Assembly (NCBI GenBank): GCA_050248715.1
Contig: JBFWRV010000014.1
Span: 1 to 64,000, forward strand
Direction: 5' to 3'
From: AWTP1-13 sp050248715
GTDB lineage: Bacteria > Pseudomonadota > Alphaproteobacteria > Rhizobiales > Hyphomicrobiaceae
DNA: 64,000 nucleotides
The stretch's first letter is position 1, and the number at the start of each line of letters is the position of its first letter. Position numbers and translations under genes: made by a program. The notes below the pieces were generated by a model. That model made no database searches and was not told the DNA's origin. It was given only the letters and a program-made list of their open reading frames with translations. This document shows positions 1 through 8,379 of this stretch, one piece after another.

Positions 1-236
1 GGGCCAGTCCGGTGCTGCATATCGCCTTCCCCGCTGGCGTGCAGCAGCCGGGCTGGCCCTTCTCCACGGCAGTGGCGCTGCGGGACGTCATGCCTGCAGG
101 CGGAGGCCTTGAGTGGACCTCAGCCTTCCGGAGGTGCCGTTGGCATCCGATGCGAGGTCAAAGCCAAAGGGCAGCGGCGCGCTTGTTGTCTCCAGCGCGA
201 GTTCCGGTCTGGTGCGATCTCGATCGACCCTGCTGC
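1..236. other. Window edge, no gene supported
   Basis: This stretch lies downstream of the minus-strand phosphatase that ends at 237. Open frames cross it on both strands, but they are antisense or out-of-frame extensions over the phosphatase gene and show no recognisable protein. I see no RNA gene and no clear terminator. Confidence 0.4.
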
Positions 237-2258
237 CTACGCGACGCCGATCTTGCCGCCGCCCTTCTTGCGGATGGCGACGACCGCCGGGCGCGGTGGC
301 ATGTCTGCTTTGAAGTCCGGCCAGCGCGTCGCGGGGTCTTCGAAGGTCGATTCGCGGCCGAACGGCTTCCAGTCCTTGACGCCGTCCGTTGCCGGATGCT
401 GGACGGCGACGAAGACGGTTTCGTCGTCGGGAGTAAAGCAAGGCCCGCAGACCTCGGCGCCCACCGGGGTCTGGAAGAAAAGCCTGGAGAGGCCTCGCGC
501 CTTCCCCTCGGTCTCCAGCGCATAGAGGCCGTCGAGCTTGCTGGTCTTCTTCGACCAGGCGGACCCCTGGTCGGTGGCAACCCACAGCCGGCCCAGGGAG
601 TCGAAGGTGCAATTGTCGGGCGCGGCGAACCAGCCGCTGGCGCTGGTCTCGGGATGCCAGCGGGCGCCGACCTGCGCCAGCCTGGGATCGCCGCAGACGA
701 CCAGCATATCCCAGGTATAGGCAGAGGCAGTGTGGTCGGCGTCGGGTGCCGTCATCTCGATGATGTGGCCGAAGTCGTTCTGCGGCCGCGGATTGGCCTT
801 GTCGATCTGCTCCGGCCGGCGCCGCTCGTTGTTGGTGAGAATGACGATGACTTTGCCGGACGTGGGATGCGGCTGCACATCCTCGGGCCGGTCCATGCGC
901 GTCGCCTTGAGCAGGTCGGCGGCAAGCCGCGCGTCGATCACCACGTCGGCCTGCGAGTGGAAGCCGTTGGCCGGCGTAAGCGGGCCCTCGCCGAACACCA
1001 GCGGCAGCCATTTGACGCTGCCGTCGTCATCGAAGCGGGCAACGGACAGGGCGCCCTCGGACAGCAGGCGCATGTTGCCGGCGCGATCGCCCGCAACGTA
1101 GCGGCCGGCCGATACGAAGCGATAGACATAGTCGAACTGCGCATCGTCGCCGGAATAGACGGCGACCCGTCCGTCCTTGTTGACGATCACCTCGGCACCC
1201 TCGTGCCGGAACCGGCCGAGCGCGGTGCGCTTGACGGGTGTGGAGCGCGGATCTGAGGGGTCGATCTCGACGATCCAGCCGAAACGGTTGGGCTCGTTCG
1301 CCTCCTTGTCGACATTGAACCGGTCGTGCGTGCGGCCCCAGCTGTACCAGTTGCCGGGCACGCCGTAGCGGTCGTAGCTTCTCTGCTGCGCCCCGCCGAG
1401 GCCGCGGGTCTTGCGCTTGCCGTCGGGACCCTTGTCCTCGGTCCAGAAGTAGCCGTGAAAATTCTCCTCGGCAGTGAGGTAGGTGCCCCACGGCGTCTGG
1501 CCGCCGGCGCAGTTGTTCATGGTGCCCAGGATCTTGCGGCCTTGCGGATCGGCCGTGGTTTTAAGTCGGGCATGGCCGGCAGCCGGCCCGTCAACGGTCA
1601 TCTCGGTCATCGCGGTGATGCGGCGGTTGAGGGGGCTGCCGGTCACCGGCCGCCAGCGGCCGTCGGAGAGTGCGATCTCGACGATGCCGACACCATGCGC
1701 GGCCATTTCGACCGCGACGTGTGCGGGCGTGATCGTGGCGAAGTCGTTGCGGTCGGGCCGGGTTCCGACGCCGGGGAACATCACCTCCGGGCTTGCATAC
1801 TCGTGGTTGACGCACAGCAGCCCACGAGTGCCCTGGGCGTCGAGCGGGAAGAAGGCGATGTAGTCGTTGTTGTAGCCGAATCGCTTGGCCTGCTCGTCGC
1901 CAGTCAGATTTCTGGGGTCGAATGGCTTGAGGCCATCGGCAAGTGGGTCGCCCCAGGCAATGACGATATCGGCCTGGTAACCCTCGGCAACCCTGTGCGT
2001 CTCGTCGATCTCGGCGGTCACCTCGCGGAAGGCGAAGCCGGCGGAGGCCGACTTGGCCGGTCCCGAGGCGCTTACAAGTGCTGCCTCGCCGAACAGGACC
2101 GCGGCAGCGGTCACGCCGAGGCTGCCTTTGAGCATGTCGCGACGGCTGTAGCGCCGCGCGATGATGGCACCGATCGTGTCGCCGACCGGCGGCGACAGCG
2201 GCCTATCGTCAAATGCCTCGAAGGCTTCTGCCTTGTTGGAGAACCTATCCTCTGTCAT
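237..2258 (-). CDS. PhoX family (DUF839) alkaline phosphatase, Tat-exported
   Basis: The 673-residue product starts with a twin-arginine signal: RRYSRRDMLK at about residues 35-44, then a hydrophobic stretch ending near ALVSASG. It would therefore be exported folded to the periplasm. The body is a PhoX/DUF839 beta-propeller type sequence, with the family-typical segments GLLCVNHEY (about 145-153), NNCAGGQTPWGTYLTAEEN (about 245-263) and repeated WVATDQG/FVAVQHP blades near the C-terminus. PhoX enzymes are calcium/iron-dependent phosphomonoesterases that release phosphate from organic esters. The ATG at 2258 gives the normal Tat leader position. No Pho box is evident upstream. The gene is followed, on its 5' side, by the acyl-CoA ligase on the same strand, 162 bases away, so it may be transcribed alone. 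The substrate cannot be told from sequence, since some DUF839 proteins are not proven phosphatases. Confidence 0.88.
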   Translation of the reverse strand: MTEDRFSNKAEAFEAFDDRPLSPPVGDTIGAIIARRYSRRDMLKGSLGVTAAAVLFGEAALVSASGPAKSASAGFAFREVTAEIDETHRVAEGYQADIVIAWGDPLADGLKPFDPRNLTGDEQAKRFGYNNDYIAFFPLDAQGTRGLLCVNHEYASPEVMFPGVGTRPDRNDFATITPAHVAVEMAAHGVGIVEIALSDGRWRPVTGSPLNRRITAMTEMTVDGPAAGHARLKTTADPQGRKILGTMNNCAGGQTPWGTYLTAEENFHGYFWTEDKGPDGKRKTRGLGGAQQRSYDRYGVPGNWYSWGRTHDRFNVDKEANEPNRFGWIVEIDPSDPRSTPVKRTALGRFRHEGAEVIVNKDGRVAVYSGDDAQFDYVYRFVSAGRYVAGDRAGNMRLLSEGALSVARFDDDGSVKWLPLVFGEGPLTPANGFHSQADVVIDARLAADLLKATRMDRPEDVQPHPTSGKVIVILTNNERRRPEQIDKANPRPQNDFGHIIEMTAPDADHTASAYTWDMLVVCGDPRLAQVGARWHPETSASGWFAAPDNCTFDSLGRLWVATDQGSAWSKKTSKLDGLYALETEGKARGLSRLFFQTPVGAEVCGPCFTPDDETVFVAVQHPATDGVKDWKPFGRESTFEDPATRWPDFKADMPPRPAVVAIRKKGGGKIGVA

Positions 2259-2420
2259 GGCGGCTTCCCCGTGTTGCTGATATCGGAGCGTCGGTAGCCG
2301 ACCATTGCAATGTTCAAATGACGGACTACGGCGCTGCTGTTGTGCCGGGCGAAGGCCGGTCCGGAGATGCTGCCGGTGACATCACTTGCGGCCGCAGCCT
2401 GCCGCAAGGGGTGCACTGCC

Positions 2421-4064
2421 TCACGCTGCAGGGCTCCGACGCTTGCGGGCACGCAGGTCGATGACGCCGGCGACGGTGCGGGGGTCGATGCCGCCCGGGT
2501 AGATCACGTGCTTCTGGATCTTCTGGGTGCCTGTGGTCGGCAGGCTGTCGACGAAGTGCAGCCAGCCCGGCGCCTTGAAGTAGGCCAGGCGCTCGTTGCA
2601 GTGTGCAAACAGCGCGTCGGCGGCGCGCTGGGCCGCTTGCGGCGACAGCGGTTCGTTCAGTACGATGCAGGCTAGCACCTCCTCCTCGCGCACCTCGTCC
2701 TTCACGGCCATCACGGCGGCCTGCCGCACGTCGGGGTGGGTGAGCAGGATCGCCTCCACCTCGGCGGCGGCGATGTTCTCGCCGGAGCGGCGGATGATAT
2801 TCTTCTTGCGGTCGACGAAATGCAGCATGCCGTCCGGCGAGCGCTGAACGGTATCGCCGGTGTGGAACCAGCCGCCGCGCCATCCGGCCTCGGTGGCCGC
2901 CTCGTCCTTGAGGTAGCCCGAGAAGCAGCCGCGCCGGGGCGTCGCCGCGGAGTGACGGAGGACCATCTCGCCGGGCGTGCCGTCGGGTACGTCGCGGTCG
3001 GCGTCGTCGACGACGCGCACGTCGATGCCCGGCACCGCGCGCCCGAACGCGCGCGTGCCGACCTGGCGCGGCTCGAAACAGTCGGCCAGCACGCGCACCA
3101 TCTCGGTCATGCCCCAAACCTCAACGAGCGGGAAGCCGAAGCGCGCCTCGAAAGCCGCATGCAGCTGCGGTTCGATGCCGGCGCCGATGCCGAAGCGGAC
3201 GACGTGGGCGCGCTCGTGCTCGCCGGGCGGTTGCGCAAGCAGGAGCGGCGCGATCACGCCCAGATAGTGCACGACGGTGGCGCGGCTCTCCGCGACCTCG
3301 ACCCACCAGCGCTGCGGGCTGAACCGGTCGGGCTGGACCTGGCAGTTGCCGGTCCAGATCGCGCCCAGCAGCGACACGACGGCCGAGTTGCAGTGATAGA
3401 GCGGCAGGGGATTGTAGATGCGCTCCTGGCCCGAGCGGAAATTCGCGACGCCGCCGAGTTCGGCGTACCAGTGGCCGCTGGCGACCTCGTAGCCGTGCGA
3501 AAGCACGCAGCCCTTCGGTCGGCCCGTGGTGCCGGAGGTATAGAGGATGCTGGAGGGCGTTTCGGGTCCTGGTGTGCGCCCGCGAGCGGGGCGTAACGCT
3601 TTCGGGGGCGGGACCGATGCGAAGCTGTCCACGATGACGACAGGGGCCTTGTGCGTGCTCTGCGCCAGCGCCTCGCCGACCTGCGCCTCGCGCGCGGGTA
3701 GCGCCAGGATCAGGTCGGGCTCGCTGTGCTCCAGCAGGTAGGCGGTTTCGCCGGCGCGGTAGTCCGGGTTGATCGGCACGCAGCAGGCGCCGACGGCGTT
3801 GAGGGCAAACTTGTGCAGCACGTACTCGGGCCGATTCTCCAGTAGCGTGGCGACGCGGTGGCCGAGGCCGAAGCCGGCGGACCGGTAGGCGGCAGAGAGC
3901 TCGGCAATACGCCGGTCGGCGTCGCGGTAGGAGATTTCGAAGCCGCCTGGAAGATAGTCGCGCTTGTCGTTGGCGGGCACCGCGAAGAACGGCCGGTCGC
4001 CGTGGGATGCGACGGCGGAGCCAAAGAGCTCGCCGATCGTCAAGCCGTCCCGAAGCTCACCCAC
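2421..4064 (-). CDS. AMP-forming acyl-CoA synthetase/ligase
   Basis: This 547-residue protein belongs to the ANL superfamily (class I adenylate-forming enzymes). The P-loop-like motif SSILYTSGTTGRPKGCVLSH lies near residues 170-190. The A5-type segment VEVWGMTEM and the hinge/A8 region GWFHTGDTVQRSPDGMLHFVDRKKNIIRRSGENIAAAEVE (about residues 395-435) are intact. A terminal lysine region (GTQKIQKH) provides the adenylation lysine. It should activate a carboxylic acid with ATP and CoA. The substrate is unknown; the sequence resembles crotonobetaine/carnitine-CoA ligase-like and long-chain types. The start is a GTG at 4064 with AGGAGG a few bases upstream. It is transcribed divergently from mraZ and lies upstream of the PhoX-like gene. 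Confidence 0.88.
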   Translation of the reverse strand: MGELRDGLTIGELFGSAVASHGDRPFFAVPANDKRDYLPGGFEISYRDADRRIAELSAAYRSAGFGLGHRVATLLENRPEYVLHKFALNAVGACCVPINPDYRAGETAYLLEHSEPDLILALPAREAQVGEALAQSTHKAPVVIVDSFASVPPPKALRPARGRTPGPETPSSILYTSGTTGRPKGCVLSHGYEVASGHWYAELGGVANFRSGQERIYNPLPLYHCNSAVVSLLGAIWTGNCQVQPDRFSPQRWWVEVAESRATVVHYLGVIAPLLLAQPPGEHERAHVVRFGIGAGIEPQLHAAFEARFGFPLVEVWGMTEMVRVLADCFEPRQVGTRAFGRAVPGIDVRVVDDADRDVPDGTPGEMVLRHSAATPRRGCFSGYLKDEAATEAGWRGGWFHTGDTVQRSPDGMLHFVDRKKNIIRRSGENIAAAEVEAILLTHPDVRQAAVMAVKDEVREEEVLACIVLNEPLSPQAAQRAADALFAHCNERLAYFKAPGWLHFVDSLPTTGTQKIQKHVIYPGGIDPRTVAGVIDLRARKRRSPAA

Positions 4065-4145
4065 GCTCCTCCTCCCCCTGCCAGTCTGCGCTTACCGCTG
4101 GCGTGATTGTAGGCCGCCGCAGCGGGGCTGGGGAGCGGTCCGCCC

Positions 4146-4224
4146 GTAGGGTGCAAAAGCGAAGCGCATTGCACCGATTAACCGGCGTTTTGGGCGCAAT
4201 GCGGCTTCGCTTTTTGCACCCCTA
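4146..4224. repeat. REP-like imperfect inverted repeat
   Basis: Two arms of about 30 bases (4146-4175 and 4192-4224) are near reverse complements, built on GTAGGGTGCAAAAGCGAAG and its partner CTTCGCTTTTTGCACCCCTAC. The arms differ by a few indels and substitutions and enclose a 16-base loop. The consensus resembles the dispersed GTAGGGTG...GCGAAGCG palindromes common in Rhizobiales intergenic regions. It sits between the divergent acyl-CoA ligase and mraZ genes, so it is unlikely to be a plain terminator for either. Confidence 0.7.
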
Positions 4225-4290
4225 CGGCCCCAGGCCGATAGAGGCGGGGCTTGCCACACCAACTCATCCGTCCACATGCATGTACCGTTA

Positions 4291-4336
4291 GCCCATTGAC
4301 TCCCATTAAATCCCATGTAATCCCATATGTGCCCAA
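4291..4336 (+). promoter_or_regulatory. MraZ operator: five CCCAT-type repeats, exact 10-bp period
   Basis: The sequence holds gcccat, tcccat, tcccat, tcccat and gcccaa starting at 4291, 4301, 4311, 4321 and 4331. On the other strand these are ATGGG/TGGGA boxes separated by five bases, which is the known DNA target of the ring-shaped MraZ repressor (several TGGGN boxes with 5-nt spacers). A TTGACT hexamer at 4296-4301 overlaps the first spacer and could be the -35 element of the dcw promoter. MraZ bound here would then block transcription, giving the usual autoregulation of mraZ and the downstream dcw genes. Confidence 0.9.
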
Positions 4337-4413
4337 GTGCTTTGACGGGATGACGTCAGCCCGGAGGTGGGCGCGGGTCGGTTGGTGAGTTCGGCTGAGG
4401 TTCGAGCGCGAGG

Positions 4414-4920
4414 ATGGATCGCTTTGTCTCGACATTCACGAACAAGATCGACGCCAAGGGTCGGGTCTCGGTCCCTGCCACCTTCCGCGCCGTGCTTGAG
4501 CGCGACGGGTACATGGGGGGTGCGCCCGGGGGCATCTATTGCTACCCCTCGCTCGATGCTCCGGCGCTCGATGCAGGCGGCCAGAGCCTTGCGAAAAAGA
4601 TCGACAGCCTTCTCGATGGCCTGCCGGACTATTCGGACGAGCGGGACGAGCTGTCTGTCGCGCTCTATGGTGACGTGCAGATCGTCACGATCGATCAGGA
4701 CGGACGCATCGTGCTTCCTGAGCTGCTTCGTGCCCACGCCGGCCTATCGACCCACGTCACCTTTGTCGGCCTCGGAGCCAAGTTCCAGATGTGGGAGCCC
4801 GCGCGCTTCGAGGAGCGACGCGCGCGCGCCCGCGAAAAAGTTCACGAGCATCGCCGATTGTTCAGCGCGGGGAGCCGCCTCCAGGGGGACGGAGGCGGCA
4901 CAGGAGGAGCACGGGAATAA
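4414..4920 (+). CDS. mraZ: Transcriptional regulator MraZ
   Basis: The 168-residue protein opens MDRFVSTFTNKIDAKGRVSVPATFR, the first of two AbrB-like swapped-hairpin domains. The second begins near GDVQIVTIDQDGRIVLPELL (about residues 89-108). MraZ forms an octameric ring that binds tandem TGGG boxes and represses its own operon, and an operator of that type lies 78 bases upstream. It is the first gene of the dcw cluster. Its stop codon overlaps the rsmH start by one base (taATG), indicating translational coupling. The C-terminus is somewhat extended and basic relative to the roughly 145-residue E. coli protein. Confidence 0.96.
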   Translation: MDRFVSTFTNKIDAKGRVSVPATFRAVLERDGYMGGAPGGIYCYPSLDAPALDAGGQSLAKKIDSLLDGLPDYSDERDELSVALYGDVQIVTIDQDGRIVLPELLRAHAGLSTHVTFVGLGAKFQMWEPARFEERRARAREKVHEHRRLFSAGSRLQGDGGGTGGARE

Positions 4921-5951
4921 TGGCGACGCGAGGCGCCCGGCCGGCCGAGGCTGCCCCGAGGGGGACCATGCGCCATGTTCCCGTGCTGCTTCCTCAAATG
5001 CTGCACGCGCTCGCGCCGAGGGACGGCCAGTCCTACATTGACGCCACGTTCGGCGCCGGCGGCTACAGCGAGGCGATCCTGGCGGCGGCGCCCGGCGCGC
5101 GGGTGCTCGGCATCGACCGCGATCCGGCCGCCATCGCCGCGGCCGGGCCGATCCTGGAGCGCCATGTCGGCCGGTTGCAGTCGGTGCAAGGATGCTTCGG
5201 CGATCTCGAGGAGATTGCGGGGGAGCGCGGGTTTGCCCCCTGCGATGGCATTGTCCTCGACATCGGCATCTCCTCGATGCAGATCGACGATCCGGCCCGC
5301 GGCTTCTCGTTCCAAGGCGACGGTCCGCTCGACATGCGCATGTCCCGGGACGGGCCTACGGCCGCCGACGTCGTCAACGGCGAGGACGAGGGACGGCTGG
5401 CCGATATCCTGTTTCATCTGGGGGAGGAGCGCAGCGCGCGGGGCATCGCGCGCAGCATCGTTGCCCATAGGCGCCAGCAGCCGCTGACGCGCACGGGCGA
5501 GCTTGCCCGGCTGGTGGCGCGCGTGCTGGGGCGGGAGAAGATCGCTGGACGGCATGCGGCGACGCGCACGTTCCAGGCGCTGCGCATCTACGTCAATGAC
5601 GAACTGGGCGAACTCGCGCGGGGGTTGGAGGGGGCGGAGCGCGTGCTGGCGCCGGGCGGGCGGCTGGTCGTGGTCACCTTCCATTCCCTGGAGGACCGCC
5701 TCGTGAAGCAATTTCTGCGGGATCGCGCCGAACTGGAGGAGCAGGGCTCGCGGCACCTGCCGCCGCAGGTGAGCGTGCGTCCGCCGCCGAGTTTCCGATT
5801 CATTAACCGTAGCCCGGTAAGCCCAGGGGATGCGGAGGTCGCGGCCAACCCGCGCGCGCGCTCGGCGCGGCTTCGCTCTGCCATCCGCACCGAGGCCGCC
5901 GCCTGGCCGCGCGGTCGCCAGGAGCTTTCGTTTCCGCGCCTGGGTGCCTGA
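4920..5951 (+). CDS. rsmH: 16S rRNA (cytosine(1402)-N(4))-methyltransferase RsmH
   Basis: The product is 343 residues from the ATG at 4920, which overlaps the mraZ stop and has AGGAGG about 12 bases upstream; the open frame extends further but has no sense there. RsmH uses S-adenosylmethionine to N4-methylate C1402 in the ribosomal P site. Family signatures are RHVPVLLPQML, the SAM-binding stretch YIDATFGAGGYSEAIL, the DIGISSMQIDDPARGFSFQ region, and the C-terminal VVTFHSLEDRLVKQFLRDR with RSARLRSA near the end. All are present, so the enzyme looks complete. It is the second gene of the dcw operon. Confidence 0.96.
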   Translation: MATRGARPAEAAPRGTMRHVPVLLPQMLHALAPRDGQSYIDATFGAGGYSEAILAAAPGARVLGIDRDPAAIAAAGPILERHVGRLQSVQGCFGDLEEIAGERGFAPCDGIVLDIGISSMQIDDPARGFSFQGDGPLDMRMSRDGPTAADVVNGEDEGRLADILFHLGEERSARGIARSIVAHRRQQPLTRTGELARLVARVLGREKIAGRHAATRTFQALRIYVNDELGELARGLEGAERVLAPGGRLVVVTFHSLEDRLVKQFLRDRAELEEQGSRHLPPQVSVRPPPSFRFINRSPVSPGDAEVAANPRARSARLRSAIRTEAAAWPRGRQELSFPRLGA

Positions 5952-5985
5952 CATCAGCGCCCGGCCGACGTGCTGGAGAGGCGCA

Positions 5986-6381
5986 ATGCTTCGCAGGCTC
6001 AACTGGCTGCTGATGCTCGCGACGCTGACGGCCGCCTTCGCGCTCTATGCCGTCAAGTATGACACGCGCCGGCTTGAGGCGCGGGTGCAGGCGCAGGAGC
6101 GGGCGCTCGAGAAGGCCGAGAACGACGTCGCCATCCTGATGGCCGAGCGCACGCATCTGGCCCGGCCGGAGCGGCTCGAGCCGCTGGCGCGGCTGATCGG
6201 GCTCGCGCCCGTCACCCCTGCGCAGTACCTGCGCGTTGGCCCGACCGCAGACGCCGCCCGGACTCCCTCCCTCCTCGTGGACGAAGGCAGTGGAAGGGGG
6301 GACCCCCGAACCCCTGATGTTGCAACTCCGCCCACCGCTGGCCCCTCCCCACCAGGGGGAGAGGAAGTGCGCAAGAGGTGA
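5986..6381 (+). CDS. ftsL: Cell division protein FtsL, with a low-complexity C-terminal insert
   Basis: This is a small bitopic division protein of 131 residues. It has a short cytoplasmic start (MLRRLNW), one membrane helix (LLMLATLTAAFALYAVKY) and a periplasmic coiled coil (RRLEARVQAQERALEKAENDVAILMAERTHL) ending with the PERLEPLARLIGL motif common in alphaproteobacterial FtsL. FtsL joins FtsB and FtsQ to control FtsI/FtsW. The last 40 or so residues (from TPSLLVDEG) are proline/glycine-rich, unlike FtsL, and are encoded by a GC-rich palindromic stretch at 6255-6365 that looks inserted. The start at 5986 has GGAGAGG just upstream. The stop overlaps the ftsI start in GTGA. Confidence 0.85.
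   Translation: MLRRLNWLLMLATLTAAFALYAVKYDTRRLEARVQAQERALEKAENDVAILMAERTHLARPERLEPLARLIGLAPVTPAQYLRVGPTADAARTPSLLVDEGSGRGDPRTPDVATPPTAGPSPPGGEEVRKR
6255..6366 (+). repeat. GC-rich palindromic insert inside the 3' end of ftsL
   Basis: The bases run ACTCCCTCCCTCCTCGTG, then GGGGGGACCCCC, then CCCCTCCCCACCAGGGGGAG, forming several short hairpins. The translation is low-complexity and has no counterpart in FtsL. A similar composition and motif order (TCCCTCCCTC-TCGTG and CCCCTCCCACC-GGGGAGGGG) recurs inside coaBC at about 25306-25420, suggesting a dispersed element that can insert in frame. This is my comparison by eye. Confidence 0.5.
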
Positions 6382-8072
6382 GCGCGATGTTCCCGGTGGA
6401 GACAGCGATCGGGGGCGTGGACGGCGACGGCAACCGCGCGCGAGTGAATCCCGCGATGCAGCGTCGCAGGCGCACATTGCTCGTGCTTGCCGCCGTGCTG
6501 CTTGCGCTTGCCGCCATCGCCGGACAGCTGGTGCGGCTGGCGCTGAAGGGCGGCCCGGAGATCAGGCTCAACCTGGCCGAGCCGTTGGCGCGCACGTGGT
6601 CGCGGCCCGATATCGTCGACCGCAACGGCCGGCTGCTCGCTACCGATGTCGGCGTGCACTCGCTCTATGCAGATCCGCGCCTGATCCTCGATCTCGACGA
6701 GGTTGTCGAGAAGATCTCCGGTGTGCTGCCGGGCCTCGATGCCGACGAGCTGCGCAGGTCTCTGAGTGACAGGAACCGGCGCTTCGCCTGGATATCGCGC
6801 GGGCTCAGTCCACTGCAGGCGCAGCGTGTGCATGCGCTGGGTCTGCCCGGCATCGCCTTTCGTATCGAGCTGAAACGCCTCTACCCGCTGGGCCCGCTGG
6901 CTGGCCACCTGCTCGGCACCGTCAACACGGACAACAAAGGCATGGCGGGCCTGGAACGCATGCTCGACGAGACCGGGCGCGCCGAAGCCGTGCAGGGGCC
7001 GGGGCGCACATCGAAGCTGCCGTTGCGGGTTTCGATCGATGTCGGCGTGCAGTACGCGCTGGCGGAGGAGCTGAAGCAGGCCTCGATCCGCTACACGGCC
7101 TCGGCAGCGGCGGGGCTCGTGCTCGACGCTCTGTCGGGCGAGATCATTGCCGGCGTGTCGCTGCCCGAGGTGCACCCGCCGAGGCCAGCCGAATGGCTGG
7201 ACGCCGCGCGCGCCGATCGCCTCATGGCGGGAACCTTCGAGCTCGGGTCGATCTTCAAGGCCGTTACCGTCGCCATGGCGCTGGAGGGGGGCACGAGCGA
7301 TCTCGACAAGATCTACGACGTGCGCCAGCCGATCGTAGCGGGGGCCTACACCATCAAGGACCCCTATCCGCAAGGCCGTCCGCTGACAGTGAGGGAAATC
7401 TTTCTGCACTCCTCAAACGTCGGTGCCGGCATGCTGGCCCTGGAGTCGGGCGCGGAGCGGCAGCGCGCGTTCCTGGCGCGGCTGGGTCTCACGGAGAGCA
7501 TGCGCACGGAAGCCGGCCCCGTGGCCGCGCCGCAGTTGCCGGTGCGCTGGGGGAAGATCGAGACGATCACAGTCGGCTACGGACACGGGCTGGCGGTGGC
7601 GCCGCTCCAGTTCGCGGCGGCCGTTGCGGCGCTCGTCAACGGGGGAACCAAGGTGACGCCGACGCTGCTGGCAAAGGTCAAGCCAGGCAACCACGGTGAG
7701 CGGCTCGTTTCAGCCGATACCAGCGCCAAGCTGCGCGAGATCATGCGCCTCAACGTGACCAACGCGCACGGCACGGGCCGCCACGCCGACGCCGAGGGCT
7801 ACCGAGTTGGGGGTAAGACCGGTACCGCCGAGATGCCGGGCCGGGGCGGCTACCAGGAGAAATCCGTCATCTCCTCCTTCGTCGGCGCGTTTCCTATGGA
7901 TGCCCCGCTCTACGTGATACTCGTGTCGCTGTTCGAGCCGCAGAGCGGCGAGGGCGGAACCGGGCGCATCACCGCGGGCGTCAATGCGGCCCCGGCCACG
8001 GCTCGGCTGGTCGAGCGCATCGCGCCGCTGCTGGGCGTTCTGCCGCGAGGGGCGGCCGTCAATCAGCCCTGA
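6378..8072 (+). CDS. ftsI: Peptidoglycan D,D-transpeptidase FtsI (PBP3)
   Basis: The 564-residue class B penicillin-binding protein cross-links septal peptidoglycan. A basic cytoplasmic tail precedes one membrane helix (about residues 33-56, LLVLAAVLLALAAIAGQLV). The PBP-dimer domain starts at RPDIVDRNGRLLATDV. The transpeptidase domain shows GSIFK with the catalytic serine at residue 291, the SSN motif in LHSSNVGAG, and KTGT in YRVGGKTGTAEM. The GTG at 6378 overlaps the ftsL stop by four bases; an internal ATG at 6387 is an alternative. The length is normal for the family. Confidence 0.95.
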   Translation: MSAMFPVETAIGGVDGDGNRARVNPAMQRRRRTLLVLAAVLLALAAIAGQLVRLALKGGPEIRLNLAEPLARTWSRPDIVDRNGRLLATDVGVHSLYADPRLILDLDEVVEKISGVLPGLDADELRRSLSDRNRRFAWISRGLSPLQAQRVHALGLPGIAFRIELKRLYPLGPLAGHLLGTVNTDNKGMAGLERMLDETGRAEAVQGPGRTSKLPLRVSIDVGVQYALAEELKQASIRYTASAAAGLVLDALSGEIIAGVSLPEVHPPRPAEWLDAARADRLMAGTFELGSIFKAVTVAMALEGGTSDLDKIYDVRQPIVAGAYTIKDPYPQGRPLTVREIFLHSSNVGAGMLALESGAERQRAFLARLGLTESMRTEAGPVAAPQLPVRWGKIETITVGYGHGLAVAPLQFAAAVAALVNGGTKVTPTLLAKVKPGNHGERLVSADTSAKLREIMRLNVTNAHGTGRHADAEGYRVGGKTGTAEMPGRGGYQEKSVISSFVGAFPMDAPLYVILVSLFEPQSGEGGTGRITAGVNAAPATARLVERIAPLLGVLPRGAAVNQP

Positions 8073-8379
8073 GTCGCATTTGAGCTGGGGAGGCGTCCTG
8101 GCAGTCTCAGGGCCGTTGTGCGCCGCATGGTTTGACGCCCCGCGCGTGGCACAATATGAAGCCATCGTGCAGATTGGGTCGGGGTGGGCGACGACCCCGC
8201 ATCCGCGGCGAGGTCGGCATGGGCTGACTTGCGCTAGGCCGGTTGCCAATGGTGGGAATGAGGGGCTCGCGGCGCGCTTGTCGCGCCATGAGCGTTGTGA
8301 GTCTGTCGCGTTCTTCGACCCCCCGGAACAAGTCCGAGGCCAGGCAAGCTCAGAACGGGGACGGCGATCGTTGAGAGGC
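8073..8379. other. ftsI-murE intergenic stretch without a recognised gene
   Basis: These 307 bases are unusually long for a dcw junction. The murE reading frame stays open upstream but its translation here resembles no MurE N-terminus. A short inverted repeat (GGGGTGGGCGACGACCCC, about 8182-8199) is visible. No convincing promoter hexamers are seen, although an internal murE promoter would be a reasonable guess. Confidence 0.4.

Noticed and set aside
12..1256. Long plus-strand open frame opposite the PhoX-like gene
   Set aside because: It is antisense to a convincing Tat-exported enzyme; its translation is low in recognisable structure and is typical of high-GC shadow frames.
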